Source: Apiospora phragmitis (Eukaryota > Ascomycota > Sordariomycetes > Amphisphaeriales > Apiosporaceae). Taken from it: 64,000 nt of DNA. Below are positions 1-11,864 of the stretch, piece after piece. Both the position numbers and the translations under genes were made by a program. Numbering within the stretch: the stretch's first letter is position 1; every line of letters starts with the position of its first letter. A model generated the notes under the pieces. The model searched no databases. It worked only from the letters and a program-made list of their open reading frames with translations, and had not been told where the DNA came from. The stretch spans positions 2,170,001-2,234,000 of the forward strand of contig JAQQWL010000001.1 of assembly GCA_038363925.1 (NCBI GenBank), written 5' to 3'.

Positions 1-2428
1 GCCATGCTGGCCAATGACAATGAATTCTTCCTATACGGAGGTCTGACTACCAAGTCAGGTGCAAACTCAGATCCGCCGGCGAACGAGGTCATCGTGAATC
101 GCCTCAGTCCATACGGATCAGACAAGCCAGGCTTCAAGCCAGGTTTCGATAGACAGACACTGACCGACGGAATGACGCGCTACGTTACCTTTGGAGGAGC
201 TGCCAACAGTCCGTCGGAAAACAAAGCTTGGTACTTCGGCGGCATGCGCTCGCCGTCCGCAGGACCCATCTACGTTCCGCGCTTGAACGACTCGGTAAAC
301 CCTGTCAACGTATCGAACACACTAATAACGCTAGACTTGGCGACACAGTACTCCGAGACTTGGAGCAACAGAACCTTACCAGATACCATCAAAGGAAGAG
401 CGAGCCCTGAGCTCGTATGGGTACCTGTTGGTGCCCAGGGGATTCTTGTGGCACTGGGTGGTGTCACCTACCCGGACTATACCAATGGAAAGATGTCTTC
501 ACAGAATGAGGCGCAAAGTGTAAGTTGCCTAGGATATCAGGATATCACAACCTGCGAAATGGACTTATGTAGAACTGACTATGGTACAGAAAGCTGAAAG
601 TCCATCATTCATGTCAGACATCGAAATCTACGACATTGCGAACGATAAGTGGTACAAACAACCTACCATTGCTGGCCCTGCTCAGCTTGCCCGGGGCTGC
701 GCCGTCGTGGCCGCTGCCCAAGACTATTCGAGCTACAACATATACTATTACGGAGGCTTCGACGGTCTGCATGAGGATTCCGATTTCAACGATGACGTCT
801 GGATTCTCTCCCTTCCATCCTTCATGTGGATGAAGATCTCATCTGGAAAGTCCGACCATGCGCGCGCCGCTCACAAATGCGTCACACCCTACCCTGATCA
901 AATGATGGTAATTGGCGGCTACCCCTCTTTAAAGGGTGGAAATACCGTCCCTGTCTCAAGGATAATCAGATGATACAGCTCTTCAACCTAACCGAGGGAA
1001 ATGGATGAACTCGTACGACCCGGCAAGCTACCACGACTACGGAGTCCCTGAGATGATCCATCTCATGATTGGTGGCGACTTCAAAGGCTCGGCGACCATG
1101 TCAGTACCAACACCAAGCGGGTGGTCAGATCAGGGGTTACAGAAGGTCTTCGAGACCAAATACCCAACATCCAAGCTTACGCATTACTACCCATACACGC
1201 CGGATCACTACGGCAATGGTAGCAGGCCAGACGTCTCAGGAAACAATAACGGCTTGTCCTCGTGGGTCGCTCCTGTCCTTGGTGTGGTTCTGGGTCTCGT
1301 TCTTATCACTGCTGTCGTGGTGCTTGTGATGCTGTACCGACGCCGCAAGCTCCTGCGAAACTCTAAGATGAGCGCAAGGGAGACAGACGAGAATGGCAAC
1401 CGGATTCTGTCCTGGATTTGGGGCCAGGACAGTAACGGCAAGGAACCAACGGTCACGACCTCAGATGACACTCCTGGCTTGGACGACCTCGAGAGTCGTA
1501 ATGGAGCAATGCCGCCACACTCGCAACAGGTCGCCTACGGAAATGCGCCGGCACAGACACACCACCGTGTGGAGATGGCCGAGATGCCCGATACACCCCT
1601 CATCGAGTTGATGGGTCAGTAACTTTCGTTTGGGTGGCATTCTTTTCTGCGCTCAAAATTTGTTAATATAAGTAACTTTTCTATTCAGATACGTCTACCC
1701 CTATGGAACTTAACGACACCGGTTTGACGCCCGGAGAAGTCATCGCCAAGCACACTCACTTCGGCCGTCCGCAACCGACGACAACGCCTACCATCCCTTC
1801 ATCCCTATCCCGTTATACCGTATCCCAAGACCACGGTAGCATATCGTCCAACTCCGCCCACCGCGGCGTCGGATCCGTCAGCTCAGGGCGGCCTGACTCG
1901 CCTGCTCTAGGCGGCCGTGGTGGTGCCACTGCTGCTGGTGCTGGTGCTGCTGGCTCCCCACATGCTGGGACCCCATCGCAACCGTCGTCACCGCGACCCC
2001 TTCCCGGGCGCATAACCAGCGACGTGTCGAACCTATCGAAACGCGACGCCGCGCACCTGCGGCAGACCAGCGATGCCAGCGTGAGCTCTATCGGGGTCGG
2101 CTCGGCCGCCGGTGACAACCACAACCATCAGGTCACGCGGTCGAACGCGCCGTCGCCGGGCCCCGTGATGAGTCCGCTGGGAGAGGGCGGTACCAACGTC
2201 TCCATGCCCGTGCGGAGCGGGGGGATGCCCTCGCCGCCGCTGCCCGTGAGCCCGCCCAGCACCGATGAGCGCGACGGCATCGACTACCTCGGCGTGGTGC
2301 CCTCGCAGAATATCCACACGGGCGCGGGCGCTCGGAACCTGATACCGGCGGCCCCGACGCTCGCGGGCACGGTGAAGGGGGAAGCGAGGCCGGGACACCA
2401 GTCACCGTCGCCGCAACCGCAACAATAA
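1..2428 (+). CDS. Kelch-repeat, single-pass membrane protein, 5' truncated
   Basis: Exons are <1-519, 590-1614 and 1689-2428; donors are gtaagt at 520 and gtcagt at 1615. The N-terminal part has kelch-type blades (YYYGGFDG; DDVWILSLPSFMW; MMVIGGYPS). A transmembrane helix follows at about 1258-1332 (VLGVVLGLVLITAVVVLVML), then an RRRK stop-transfer signal. The long cytoplasmic tail is rich in Ser, Pro and Gly. The reading frame shifts twice by -1, at the A-runs 940-942 and 999-1001, because the conserved segment CLKDNQMIQLFNL lies in a different frame from both neighbours. Adding one base at each run makes the visible CDS a multiple of three. The stop TAA at 2426-2428 sits inside a CAA repeat, and the same frame stays open to 2551. 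The family is a common uncharacterised fungal cell-surface kelch protein, and no ligand can be named. The N-terminus lies outside the window. Confidence 0.75.
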
Positions 2429-2551
2429 CAACAACAACAATCGGCTAATCCGTTGCGGAGAAGCTACTTTTACGAGAGCGCGGATGATTTAGGGGAGAGG
2501 GCTGCTAACGATAGGGATAAGCACCAGCACCAGCACCAGCAACAGCGGTGA
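2429..2551 (+). other. In-frame open extension after the kelch-gene stop
   Basis: After the TAA at 2426-2428 the same frame continues for 40 codons, through four more CAA codons, a segment beginning SANPLRRSYFYESADD, and a His/Gln-rich tail, to a TGA at 2549-2551. The composition looks coding. A single C-to-T change in the CAA tract, a sequencing error, or stop-codon readthrough could each explain it. Confidence 0.45.
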
Positions 2552-3449
2552 TGAAAGGGAAAGTTGCATATTTTATTTTATTCTAACCATCTCGGGTAAA
2601 GGGGGAAGGAAGTAACGGTGTGAACAAACGAAGCGAGCGAGCGAGCGAAGGAGTATATGATGATACCATGGTGTGTAATCTTTCAGGGGGCAAGGTAGTG
2701 TGTCTGATTTTCCCCCATGTCCGTTCCATATCAGAAAGTCATCCATGATAATGTCAATCTAATGACGAGGAACAAACCACCCTTCATTTTGGAAAGTCAA
2801 TCGAAAAGGGAATTGGGAACGGGGAAAGGAGTCTCTTTTGGCGTATATAGAATTCACCGGACATCAGCGGGGCCAGGCAAGGCATAGCATCAATGAATAG
2901 TCAGTCTTTATGGCACGTATTGCTGTGAAGTAATGTGCAATAACACACGAGAGTTCAGGAGTGAGTTGAGGAAGAGTTCCATTAGGTATTTGACCTAGGC
3001 CGAACTTCCTACGTAATACATGATATCATACCCACAACAGCTTGCTATATCAATGCTATGTATCGAGGCAGCGCTCAACCATCCATGACCATGTCAGAGC
3101 TTCAACCGGGCCCGGTCGCCATTTGCCACAATGTTGGCCTTCTCCAATGCCCCAGTACCAGACGGTCCGCAACACGTTGCATCTTCACCCGAAGGGGTAT
3201 TGTAGATAAGTACTCAACCTGGGACATACTTTGATGGCCATGCGCTATGGTGGGCTTCTAGAAGGAGTGAAGAAGATCAGCAATGCATTCTATGCTGGCG
3301 CCTGCTTGCAGTCTAGGTTGAAAAGGACCAGCTGCGTAAGAGTGTTTCAACTCCGTCAATATGCGATACTGCAGAAGCATATCCTCCCATATGAGCGATG
3401 GGGTTGTTGTTTGTGCAAACACGTAAGTGTTTCGGGGGTTCGTCTACAC
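2552..3449. other. Convergent intergenic region, no gene seen
   Basis: This separates the 3' ends of the kelch gene and eaf7. A GCGA microsatellite lies at about 2633-2648. Short open frames here have no recognisable content. Confidence 0.5.
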
Positions 3450-4552
3450 TCAACCACGACCACGCGCACGTCCACGGCCGCGGCCTCTCCTTGCACCGCG
3501 TGACGATGTGGATTTTGCCCTTGCGCCACCTCTGCCTCTTCCACCTCTCGTGGATCGGGTCGCAGAGGAAGCGGGAGTAGCAGCCTCTTCAGCCCCGCTC
3601 TCTTCTTGCTCTTCCTCATCGCCATTCTCGTCGTCGTCCTCATCATCTTCCTCCTCCTCGTCTTCGTGCTCTTCTTGCTCTTCTCCCTCGCTCTCCTCGT
3701 TAGCCTCGGGCTCGGTGCTATCGGCCTTAGCTTGACGGGCAGATCTCCTCTGGCTACGAGCACCTCTAGCGCTCTTCGCGACAGGACTACTGTGCAAAGG
3801 GGTATCCTCTTCGGTGTCCTCGACTGTACTAGAGCGAGTCTTGATACCGCTGCCGGCGACGCTGGAATCGTCCGCGGCTGCACCGCCCGTGGCTCTCCGT
3901 TTCCGCTTCTTGGTGCCTGATGTGGACGACGCGCCGCCTTTGAGCGCCTCTTCGAAGTCGAATTGGGGCGGTGACGAGGGCGCTTCGCTGGGGTCCCGTA
4001 TACGGCGCGCGAACATGGGCTCTTGGAACTCCCCCGGCAAGCCGAACTCCTTGTAGTTTTTCCACGGTTCCTTCAGGTCGTCTTCATTGAAAGCGTAGCC
4101 GTTATCTCGCTCGTCAATGGCCGCGAGGTTGTACATCTGGCCCAGCTTGGCCCAGATGCCGGGGATGCGCGTATGCGTGTGGACTTCGGGCTTGATGCCG
4201 TGGTTGCGCAGATGCTCGGAAATAGCGATTACTCTGAAATGTTTGTGCATTCCTACAGGCAGGGGAGTAAGCAGCAGACTACGGGAACGAACGGTTCTTC
4301 AATTGTGCCCGACTGACCGGTTGGTTTCCAACGAATAATTGCCTTCAACAAGGAAGCCACCTGGTCGTCGGTCCATGCATCGCGGGGCGGGGGCTGGCTG
4401 GTCTGAGTCGCGACAGGTGTATCTGCCGCTCTCGGTGTATCTGTATCTTGTGGTGTGTCGACATCCATAGCACTATCGTCGGGCAAGGGGGTCGGCGTCT
4501 TAGGCGTCGAGACGCTTGCCAGACTGCTCCGGCCTTTGCGCTTGGGAGGCAT
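3450..4552 (-). CDS. eaf7: NuA4 histone acetyltransferase subunit Eaf7 (MRGBP/CT20 family)
   Basis: Two exons, 4318-4552 and 3450-4252, separated by a 65-nt intron with a gtcagt donor, give 345 residues. The start is [10 protein letters not shown] at 4552; upstream in-frame Met codons are not followed by conserved sequence. The conserved Eaf7 core begins with [20 protein letters not shown], crosses the intron at a glycine codon, and continues with [16 protein letters not shown] and the [14 protein letters not shown] segment. The C-terminal half is low complexity: a long Glu/Asp block, then an Arg-Gly tail ([12 protein letters not shown]). In yeast and animals this protein is a small NuA4/TIP60 subunit acting with the MRG15/Eaf3 module on chromatin; the basic tail may contact nucleic acid (inference). 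It shares a 516-bp divergent promoter with the gamma-tubulin complex gene. The frame is intact. Confidence 0.9.
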
Positions 4553-5068
4553 TGCGATCGCAGACTTCTTTCGTGCTCTGGATTCCGATGCGACAATTGA
4601 GTAATCTCTGGGATGTGACAGCAAAGGAATGTATTGAATGTTTGCTACAAGAAGAGGACCGTTTCTGGGGGCTTCCAATGCTTTATAAATCCTGCCTTGA
4701 CGCCAAAAAGTGTAGTATGATGCCTGAAGTGTTTGTATGTTTGTGAAAACGGGCTCGAACTTTCGCAACTGGAGCTCAGATACAGCAGCTCCAAGCTGGA
4801 GAGCTCACGGTCGTCCCTGCCGATCTTTTATCTTATCGCTATGAGGGAGGCAGCTACCGAGCAGATGCAGCTGCTGGCGCTAATGGCTAGTGGGCCCGTG
4901 GGGGGAAACCACGAACCACGTCCAGTCGCGTCACACTTTAACGGATCGTATCGTAGGAGCCTAAGAAGATTGAAGATTATACTATGATTTATCATCAAAA
5001 TGTGAGGTTTCATTGGCGATGATAAAGATGAGAATAAAATCACGACATATGCACACTATCTCGTCAAT
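4553..5068. promoter_or_regulatory. Divergent promoter region of eaf7 and the gamma-tubulin complex gene
   Basis: The 516 bp between two divergent start codons must hold both 5' UTRs and core promoters. No specific factor site is claimed. Confidence 0.5.
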
Positions 5069-7926
5069 ATGTTGGACGAGGATGCAGCCGACGTTTTCGC
5101 CATTCCGGACTTCTGGAAGGCATCACACTGGGTAGACCTATCTCAAAACCCCCAGAGTGAGTTCTTCGCATCCCGCGTCCAAACAGAAGCAGAAGCATTA
5201 CCAGACTGGGCGCGCGAAGGCCTCGAACCTGTCCATTTCAAGTCAGATGAGTTCTTCAGAATTCCCTCTGCTTTGGAGGGTTTACCAGACTTCGGTCGCC
5301 GGGAGCACGCCAACTCCGACGCACATTTGGAGGAAGACTATGAGAAAGACAGCCTATCCAATATCGATTTCTTCAGTGACTCCTGGGTAGAAACGAGAGA
5401 TTCAACATCACCACGCCCTGAATTCAAGACTTGGGATGGCTTCGCCCCAACAGAGATACCCCCATTGGAGCCCCTTTTCCTCTCGGAGGCCGGGCCTGCC
5501 ACCTACGATGCCGCACTGCAGGCGACCAAGGATCCATTGCAGACCAACAACAGCGCTTGCAATCTTGCTGAGACCAACCCTTATGCGGCTTCACTGCTGG
5601 CCCTCGCTCTTGGGAGGGCGTCCATCTTCTTCAGCTGGGATGAGCAGAAATCCTCATTCGTCCCGGACCTTGACCAGATCCGGGTCTCTGGGTATTCTCT
5701 CCAAGTCCTCGGAGGTCTCCAAGAACAGTGCTTACAATGCGCAAATATCTCGCGATACTTTTCCATGTTTGTCCAAATCACCTTCAGGACCCATCCCTCG
5801 CCAGCCAGAGTAGCATTGGCCAAAGCCATAGATGGCCTGTTGCTGGCTATCCAAGCGAAGTTGGGAATCCACGCCAGGAACATCAAATCTTTATTACAAC
5901 TTCAGTCGCTGGTTCAGCCGGTGCACGCTCTCTTGACGTATTTTAAATCGCTCGTGTCCAGACTAAACAAGACGAGGAAGGACGAACACTTGCTGTCCAG
6001 GCTGTTCGAGGAGACGCAAGCACTAGAATATGGCGATGAACTCCTGGGCGAAATTATGCGAGAAATCCTGAGCAGAGTCACCGAGCCATGGGCTGATTTT
6101 GCACAAAAGTGGATTGGCGTCAAACCGGAGGGTGGCAATCCTATGACCAAGAATGGCCCAGGAAGAGCTTTGTCAAGGTCGAGAACGTACCCTTCGTCGA
6201 CGACTTTGGTCAGGTGAATGAGGGATCTGACTACATCCTTGACGATGACCGTATGCCGACTTTTGTTCCTCCAGAAGTTGGGCGCAAACTATTTGAGACC
6301 GGCAGAACATTGCGGCTCCTGCGGACACACCATCCGGGTCATCCACTTTGCTCTGCAGAGCCCGTCCACTCCATAAAGGACCCTGAGCTACAGTGGCACT
6401 ATGACTGGAAATCTATAGAGGCACTACAGGAGGATGTGCATACGTATGAGACTAGTCTCGTGCGGGTCATTCGCTCAGGGGGTCAAGCCGACGTCCCTGC
6501 TCGGCTTACTTTGGGTTCATCCTACGAGTTACAGTTCTTCGGCGGGGAAGGACTGCAACTTGAAAATCGATTCTTGGCTTCAATGGAACAGATGAGCATG
6601 CCTTTCCAGCCCACGAGCGAGACAGATTATCTGTCACGGCTTCTCCACGAACGTCTGTTTGACACAGTACGTCTTCCAGAGGGGTCAGGGGTTGCTCTGT
6701 CACCACACTGGTCGCTCTTACCTCTGCTGTCATTCGGTCCACTAGTGGAGGTACAGGCACGACTGGTGAATAGGGAGTATATGGGTCTCCTGTTCAAGTC
6801 ACATAGTCTCCGAGAACACATCCATCTACAGAAGGAATTCCATCTGCTTGGGAATGGGCTCTTCTGCAGCCGGCTCTCACATGCGCTTTTCGACCCTGAG
6901 CTGGAGACGGCCGAACGACAAGCGGGCATTGCTCGGAATGGAGGCGTGATGGGTCTACGCCTTGGGGTCCGAGACAACTGGCCACCCGCAAGTTCGGAAC
7001 TGCGCCTGGCCTTGATGGGGCTCTTGTCTGAAAGCTACTGGTCCCGTCCGAAACAGGGACCGTTGGCAAGAGAAGGCCACGAAATGCCGGGGGATCTGAG
7101 TTTTGCGGTCCGCGATCTCTCGGAAGAAGAGATTGAAAAGTGCATGAACCCAGACTCCCTTGAGGCCTTGGATTTTCTCCGGCTTTCCTACAAGCCTCCA
7201 GCACCATTGGCTCCTGTCTTCACCCCCGTCATCTTGATCAAATACGACAGGATCTTCAAACTGCTTTTACGAGTTTTGCGACTACTTTACATCACGGCTG
7301 AGCTATTTCGCGACACAAACCTACGAAGTTTACAACGATCTGGCACGAGCAACGCATCCCTCCGCTTTCGTATCGAAGCACAGCATTTCGTGGCGAGTGT
7401 CGTGGCGTACTTCTTCGATACGGGCATCAATCTCCGCTGGAAGTCGTTCGAAGAATGGCTGAGCCAGGTAGAGTCGAACCTCCGCGATCGCAATGCAGGC
7501 CACATCATTAGTCCCGAAGAACTGCGCGAGCACCACGAGGAAGTCCTCGACGAGATAATGCATACACTCTTTATTACGAAAGCGCCAGCAGCCAATACTC
7601 AAACTTCTCGAGGACATATTCGCTCTCATCCTGACCTTCGCCAAGCGCGCCCACCAGCTTGCGTCGGGCAAGGCACGGCAGCCAGCAGACGAGCCTACGG
7701 AGGTCCAGCTGTATAATGCCTTCAAGAAAAAGGTCGATGTATTTATTACTGTCTGCCGGGGATGAGCGAGAAGGGAGGGCCAGACACGAGGCCGACGAGG
7801 AACGAGGCAACGAATGACGAGGGAAAGGGGCCCGCCGCCAAGGAGGAAAGCACCATAGATCAGTTACTTCTGCAGCTTGAGATGTCAGGGTACTATGGAG
7901 GAGTCAAGAACATGAGATTTCTGTAG
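5069..7926 (+). CDS. Gamma-tubulin complex component, GCP5/GCP6-like (Spc97/Spc98 family)
   Basis: No introns are seen. The intended product is about 952 residues, spread over several frames by three indels: -1 at the A pair 6163-6164, +1 in the T-run 7570-7572, and -1 in the G-run 7758-7761. Repairing them gives 2859 nt, an exact multiple of three. The N-terminus has the ...DVFAIPDFWKASHWVD start seen in fungal GCPs. A GCP N-terminal grip domain follows, including GVKPEGGNP...GPG/KSFVKVEN across the first indel. The C-terminal GCP domain (YDRIFKLLLRVLRLLY; W-KSFEEWLSQVES; LRKRQQPILKLLEDIF) would bind gamma-tubulin at spindle pole bodies, and the protein ends IDQLLLQLEMSGYYG. The family is clear. 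Assignment to GCP6/Alp16 rather than GCP5 is a judgement from N-terminal resemblance and should be tested by phylogeny. Confidence 0.82.
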
Positions 7927-8289
7927 TTAGGCGCATTAATGATACCCGATGGAATAACATCAATACTGTTGATCTAAACTCAAAAGCGTGCTACTTGATG
8001 CATTGGGCATTAATACTCCTGAAGCCAGCCATCAGAGACTATTTTCAGCCCCTGGATTAGGTACTGTTGACATCGGGCTGTTAAACCACTTTATCCTTTA
8101 TTGACTTGGTGACTTGGCGACCCCGCATCGCGTTGAGTTGACAGACCAGAGCGCGCCCCATCGGGATTCAAGCACCCCACCAAGAATCATCAATCCAATA
8201 CAGTAAACTCGAAATCCTCTCAAGTTCGCTTCGTCCAGGCCTCGCTCCCACATTCGCCTATAACCTGGCCCAGCAATCTACAAGCCGCC
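7927..8289. promoter_or_regulatory. Intergenic region upstream of ask1
   Basis: This 363-bp gap follows the gamma-tubulin complex stop codon and should contain its 3' UTR and the ask1 promoter. No distinct motif is claimed. Confidence 0.4.
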
Positions 8290-9870
8290 ATGTCTCTCCC
8301 GGGCCCTTCAAGGAACTTGTCCTTGACTGAAGAGCTCGAGAAGCTCGAGCAGTCCATCACCCTGACCCTGCAAGAAATCGACCACAACTTTAGCAAAGCA
8401 CACCGCATTGTCACCTCCAGCATCCTGCCCTTGGTCGAACAATACGGCGAGCACTCCAAGAACGTCTGGGAAGCCTCCAAGGTAAATAAATTGCGCAGCT
8501 CTCATATACGCATGGAAGTGTGAAGTGCCATGAACTAATTGGGAAACCTATGCTCTCTCTAGTTCTGGAAGCAATTCTTCGAGGCGTCGGCCAATGTCTC
8601 CCTCTCCGGCTACGAAGAACTCGCCAACGAGGGCGACACGACCGCCGCCGACGAGACGACGCGCCTGGGCGACACCACGACTATATCGGACGTCGGCGGC
8701 TATGCCGACCCGAACAGCCAGTCCGTCGTGGCCGACGACCCGTCGACCTACCACGAGCGGCAGCAGCGGCAACAACAATCCCACCACCGTGAGATCGAGA
8801 CTCGTTACTGGACGACGGCACGCTAGAGGGTAGTACCCCGCGTCCGCCCACGACCAAGTCCCTGCGCGGCCAAGACATGCAGTTCGCCAACTTCGGGTCC
8901 CCGTACGAGAACCTGCGCCGTGAGCTCAAGGGCGAGGAGGGTGAGGGTGACCAGACCGCCGGGAGCGACATTTTCGCCGAAGATGCGGACGAGACCACGC
9001 AGCAACTCCAACAAGACCGCCTGCCCGACATGTCCATGACGCCGCACTCGTCTTCGCTGCTCGAAGCGCCCACGCCGATGCAGGGCGGCCCGCGCACGAA
9101 CCTGTTCGGGACCAACAAGGACAAGAACAAGGACCCGCTCCTGCACCGCCTGCTGGACAAGAACTACCGCATCCAGGCCACTCCGCACAAGGGCGGTGGC
9201 GGGCACGGCCTGTCGCCACACAAGGGTGGCGGTGGCGCTGGCGCCGCGGGGGCGGGTGTGCCGGAGGAGGACCGGACCCGCCGCGCGCTTTGGCAGGACA
9301 GCCCCCAGAGCTCGCCCGAGATGGCGGCCCCGACCCTGCGGACCAACTTGTATAGTGCCATGTCGCCGCTCAAGGGTCAGCGAGGCCGGCCCGCTGCTGC
9401 GGGAGGTGCGACCGGGAGAAGAGGAGTCAGTGGGGAAGCGCCGCGGACGCCCGGCGTCAGCGTGCAGACGCCGGCCAAGAAGCGGGATGTCTTCGCAGAG
9501 CGTCAGAGTAGCGGCAAGGGGGGCAAGGGCAAGGGCTTGGCCAAGTACGACGCTGATGAGATCACGTGGGATAGCGATGATGAGGATGATGGCGTGTTTG
9601 GCGGCATGAGTCCGCCCAAGACGATCCAGTTCGCGCTGCCGCCGAGCAAACTGATGCAGACACCTGGTAAGTTAATTGACTAGATCATTGATTCTATCTA
9701 TCACATGGGGGTCTTCATACTAATCTACGCCTGTAGCACGCGAGGCAAGCAAGCGGATTGTCGACGATATCCTTCTGACTGCCGGAGCCGCCCCCGAGTA
9801 TGGCTCGACCCCCGAGCACAGTCCCACTATGGTCCAAATGAACCACGATATTCTGGACGATACCTTTTAG
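8290..9870 (+). CDS. ask1: DASH/Dam1 complex subunit Ask1
   Basis: Exons are 8290-8481, 8563-9666 and 9737-9870, with donors gtaaat and gtaagt. A -1 indel sits at 8797-8799: GAGAC is read where GAGGAC restores the frame. The repaired CDS is 1431 nt, or 476 residues. The N-terminal Ask1 domain is diagnostic: SLTEELEKLEQSITLTLQEI, DHNFSKAHRIVTSSILPLVE, then FWKQFFEASANVSLSGYEE across intron 1. The middle is disordered and rich in Gly/Lys, with several S/T-P sites typical of a Cdk/Aurora target, and the protein ends MNHDILDDTF. Ask1 is a kinetochore protein of the Dam1/DASH ring, which couples chromosomes to spindle microtubules and is specific to fungi. It neighbours another spindle gene, the gamma-tubulin complex component; nothing suggests co-regulation. 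Confidence 0.92.
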
Positions 9871-10255
9871 GCAGGTATTACGAGAACAATGACTCCCATA
9901 TTTACTGGTTGCAGGTCACTGATGTAGAGAAATAAGATACCCAATTGAAGAATTCGCGGAGAATGGCGGATCAGCATTACACATTACGCTATATCCCTCC
10001 TAACAATGTTCAATGGAGCCGTGTGAGGTGAACGATACAAGGATATGCAATCAGTCTGATCAGGTAACGATTTCTCGTTTTCCCTTTCTTCCCGGCTTTA
10101 TGAACTGGTCCTATTGGCGTACGCCTGCTTGGGTTGGCATTATAAATCATATGGAGGACTACCGACAGCACAATGGCTCGGGCCGCGTACGATGCTCTTC
10201 AGGAACTGGGGGGTCTGGGGGTGGGGGATCCAGGGATGATATCTCTCGGATGGAA
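9871..10255. other. Convergent intergenic region, no gene seen
   Basis: The 385 bp between the 3' ends of ask1 and the F-box-like gene would hold both 3' UTRs. No conserved feature is visible. Confidence 0.4.
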
Positions 10256-11864
10256 CTATGCAGACTGACAGAAATTAGTGAGCCTGGTAGATGATGCTGC
10301 TCCCGGCCCAAGGAGCGATCTCGGACTCCATATATGCCCTGAAGCTGTTTTACCAGATCCAGCAGTATACCCCTTCATCATCATCCGCCTGAACTCCAAG
10401 TCGATGACGAAGGACTCTGATGAATCTTCTGAATCTGTGTCATCGTCCTCCTGCGCCTTTTCCTTCCGAAAAGGCCTGTGGTCGTCCGTACACACACACC
10501 ACTCAACCCCCTTCAACATGTTCCGCAGCCTGCCCCCATACTTCTTGATGGGCCCGTGGGTGCCACGAAACTCGTTGATGAAGCAGTGGACGCACCACTT
10601 ATGGTAGACCTCTTTCCGCTTCTTCTTGTTGACGTTGGCGTTGTCGTCCCGGTGGTCCATCCAGCTCTCGAACTTGACCGCCACCACGAAGCCAAAGGTG
10701 AAGTCGTCCCGCTTCGGGATCATCGCTGTCGTGTTCTGGTAGTGGCCGTGGTGGTGCCGGCCCGGCACCCGGTCCCGCAGGTCCGGGATCGCGATCAGCT
10801 CGCGGATGACGTGCTGGGCCACGGGCACGACGCCGAAGGAGCGCGCCGTGTGCCACGAGGAGATGATGCGCAGCTGTTTTAGCCGGGGCAGGACTTCGGG
10901 CAGCGCGGCCACGATGAGGCCTGGGTCTGGGGCGGTGGCGGGGACGTCGTCTGTAATGTCGAGAAAAAAATCTCGGCGTTAGTATACCAGTTCTTCTCTT
11001 CCTCTTTTCCCCTCCAGTAAAACAAAGGTAATTAAACCAAAACCATCACACACAAGAAGCCAATTTTTAACTTACTGGCGCCGATCAGGACCTGGAACGC
11101 CGAGCTCATGCTGTACGGCCGCCCCGGCCGCTTGACCTGGACGTGGCGGGGCTCGAGGTCGACGTGGGTGATGCCGTGGCGGGCCCGCTCCGGCACGGCG
11201 CGGAAGAAGTTGTGCATGACCAGCGGCTCGTCGAACTCCAAGTGCCGGTCCCGGAGGAAGCAGAGGCGCGGGTGGGCCCGCAGGTCGTAGTGGATGCTCT
11301 TGCAGGTGCGCAGCAGGCTGGCGAGGGCCCGGGCCGCGTCCCGGACGCGCGGCGGGAGCTGGAAGGGTGCCGCCCACTGGCGCGAGGCCAGGCTGTCGAC
11401 GACGATGTGGGGGGGTTGGGTGCCGGCTTCTTCGTAGATTTTGTAGCGGAGCTGGTTTTGGGGGGAGAGGGAAGTGGTGGTTCTTGTCAGCTATTACTCT
11501 AAAAAGAAAGGCCCCATTCTGGCTCTGGATGTGTGTGCGAGGGTAAGAGAAGAATACTAATAAGCAACACACATACCTCGAGTGGCAGTTCATACCACAT
11601 GCATTTCTGGGGGTTGGCCTGCTGCTTCCTGGGTTTTCGGGTAAGTTGTTTCTTGGCCACCTATTGTACATTGTCAGTGGATGTATGCCACCATCATGCC
11701 AAGGACACGATTAGATGAGTGCCAACCTTTGGAGGAGCAGGGACTACTCCGGCTTTGGTGGTCGGCCGCGGATATTCCAATTTTATCCGCGGAATTCTAG
11801 CCCGGCTGCGGGCGAGTCTGGAGACTTCGTCGTCTTGACCTTGACGTGCTATTGCGTTTGCCAT
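10256..11864 (-). CDS. Uncharacterised fungal protein with F-box-like N-terminal motif
   Basis: Four exons were built by matching splice sites and phase: 11727-11864, 11577-11660, 11076-11451 and 10256-10950. They sum to 1293 nt and 430 residues with no indel. A basic N-terminus precedes a motif across exons 2-3, MWYELPLE-LRYKIYEEAG, which resembles the LPxELRxxIYxxA start of many fungal F-box-like proteins. Segments such as LLRTCKSIHYDLRAHP and the later FGFVVAVKFESWMDHRDD and YHKWCVHCFINEFRGTHG are globular. The Cys/His/Trp content of the latter could form a fold or bind a metal, but no known motif is complete. An acidic, serine-rich stretch (DDDTDSEDSSES) lies near the C-terminus. I do not recognise a function; a role as a substrate adaptor would be speculation. 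The exact 3' end could differ if a further small intron exists. Confidence 0.65.

Noticed and set aside
3427..3735. Plus-strand frame with a poly-serine run
   Set aside because: It is the antisense of the acidic tract of eaf7.
6100..7770. Programmed ribosomal frameshifting in the gamma-tubulin complex gene
   Set aside because: The three shifts go in both directions at plain homopolymers, and the same pattern appears in eight other genes, including ubiquitin.
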